This document shows, one piece after another, positions 62,840 to 64,000 of a stretch of DNA of 64,000 nucleotides; within the stretch, counting starts at the first letter, position 1; every line of letters begins with the position of its first letter. Below the pieces are notes generated by a model. It did not search any database. It was not told where the DNA came from and saw only the letters and a list, made by a program, of their open reading frames with translations. Origin of the DNA: Rhopalosiphum padi (lineage: Eukaryota; Arthropoda; Insecta; Hemiptera; Aphididae); the NCBI RefSeq assembly GCF_020882245.1, contig NC_083598.1, forward strand, positions 91,951,714-92,015,713, in the 5' to 3' direction. A program made the translations under genes and the position numbers.

Positions 62840-64000
62840 AAACAAATTAATAATGTTAATTTTATTTTTATAAACAAATTTTATTTTATTTGCTTATTAC
62901 TAATACTATAAGAAAATTTTTGTTATGAATTAAGGTACAAATAAATCAATATACAAATAACTAAAATGAGTTATACAACAAAATACAACTCATTGTCATC
63001 ACATTAATGACACTAAAATTAAAATATAATTAAATAAATGATAATCCACAGCTGTCTCTTGGCATTTAAACTTTTAAATGTATTTATTTTTTTTTGTGTT
63101 AATTTTTTTTTCATTATTATTTATTACCAACACAATAAGTATGTTTAATGTTTGTAATAACAATTTGTGTAAAAAAAAATGTTCCCTATAGCATTAGCTG
63201 TTTTAAAAGAAGTTTCCATACTGTTATGCTAAACAGCAAAGTATTAAATTTCAGAACATTGTAAACATCATTTTTTTTAAGTCCACAATAACAAAAACAA
63301 CACAATATCAATGTATACATTTCTCCAGCTTATAGTTCAATAATTTATTAAACTCGCAAGGTCACTTCCCCATGAGATTATAATTCTATTATGGATATCT
63401 ATAACCTATTACTCACTTGTTATTGTGTTTACAATATGTTCTACCACCATACAAATAAACAGATATCAATAACAAAAATGATAGGAACATATTTTAATGT
63501 GCTTGTATGTACATGGTAAACCGGACATACACTACTTTTGTATTGAGATATTTTTTCTCTTGCTATCAACATAATGTATCAAACATAATTAATATTTAAT
63601 AATAGTAAATATTATTTACAGACAAAGCATATTTTTGTTAACTTGAAGTTTGAACTGTTTATGTGCATAATATAGAGTTTGCCCCATTAATAATTTTTGA
63701 ATTGTATGAAATTCAAAATAAAAATCTTAGTACACTTGATTTCATGTTACACTGTTACTTAAAAATGTATGATAGTCAATCTAAATAAGCTCACAAGTTA
63801 AATTATTAATATTGATTGAATAATAACTGTATAGTATAATATAGTAATGTACGTTTTTTAAGTCGAGGTAAGATACTATAATACATGGACAAACTAGGAA
63901 AAATTATATTTTAACATTTTTAAGTAATATTGATAAAATTTATAATCATACAAAAAGATATAGAATAGTTGAATCTAATCAATTTATGTATAAACATAAA
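62840..64000 (-). other. Intron of the Nudix gene (continues past the window)
   Basis: No earlier Nudix exon was found by eye in the 1.16 kb upstream of the last exon, so this is probably one long intron. It is AT-rich, without open frames of interest. Confidence 0.6.

Noticed and set aside
1..64000. tRNA, rRNA, known microRNA or CRISPR features
   Set aside because: I looked for B-box-like GGTTCGA contexts, conserved insect miRNA seeds and regular spaced repeats and found none convincing; the eukaryotic context makes CRISPR irrelevant.

Overview
The window reads as nuclear DNA of an insect, most likely an aphid (Hemiptera: Aphididae). The reasons are very AT-rich non-coding DNA with frequent TAGGTAC/GTAGGTA and ATAATATT words, small GT-AG introns, animal-type proteins that align well with insect and human families, and many short non-autonomous DNA transposons. 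The species cannot be fixed from the sequence alone.

Layout. Positions 1 to about 49,200 hold no intact gene that I can support. This stretch is AT-rich intergenic (or giant-intron) DNA. It carries DNA-transposon pieces: a FLYWCH-domain relic at 3.0-3.8 kb; three MITE-like elements packed into 7.0-7.8 kb; a mariner-type element at 12.9-13.3 kb; a hAT transposase relic at 21.3-21.7 kb; hAT-type MITEs at 26.4, 38.6 and 40.3 kb; and a LINE 3' fragment at 46.5 kb. It also has long microsatellites and CpG-rich islands, notably at 15.4 and 30.6-30.8 kb, that look like promoter or 5'-UTR DNA without a visible coding gene.

The last 15 kb is gene-dense. Cullin-1 lies on the minus strand (49289-52136, two coding exons, 775 aa). 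Sas-6, the centriole cartwheel protein, lies on the plus strand (52941-57266, twelve coding exons, 574 aa). The two are head to head, 804 bases apart, and probably share a bidirectional promoter. A repeat-bearing spacer follows, with CAGTGGCG-type transposon ends and two hairpins. Then comes CIAPIN1/anamorsin on the plus strand (60910-62076, five coding exons, 282 or 281 aa because of a tandem acceptor). Last is the terminal exon of a diphosphoinositol polyphosphate phosphohydrolase-type Nudix gene on the minus strand (62719-62837), which runs off the right edge.

How the genes relate. Cullin-1 is the scaffold of SCF ubiquitin ligases, and in vertebrates SAS-6 abundance is controlled by an SCF ligase (FBXW5), so the divergent pair is functionally suggestive. 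CIAPIN1 serves cytosolic iron-sulfur cluster assembly and the Nudix enzyme inositol pyrophosphate turnover; these two are tail to tail and look like ordinary housekeeping neighbours. All exon models, lengths and splice sites are my own hand translation; no database search was run.
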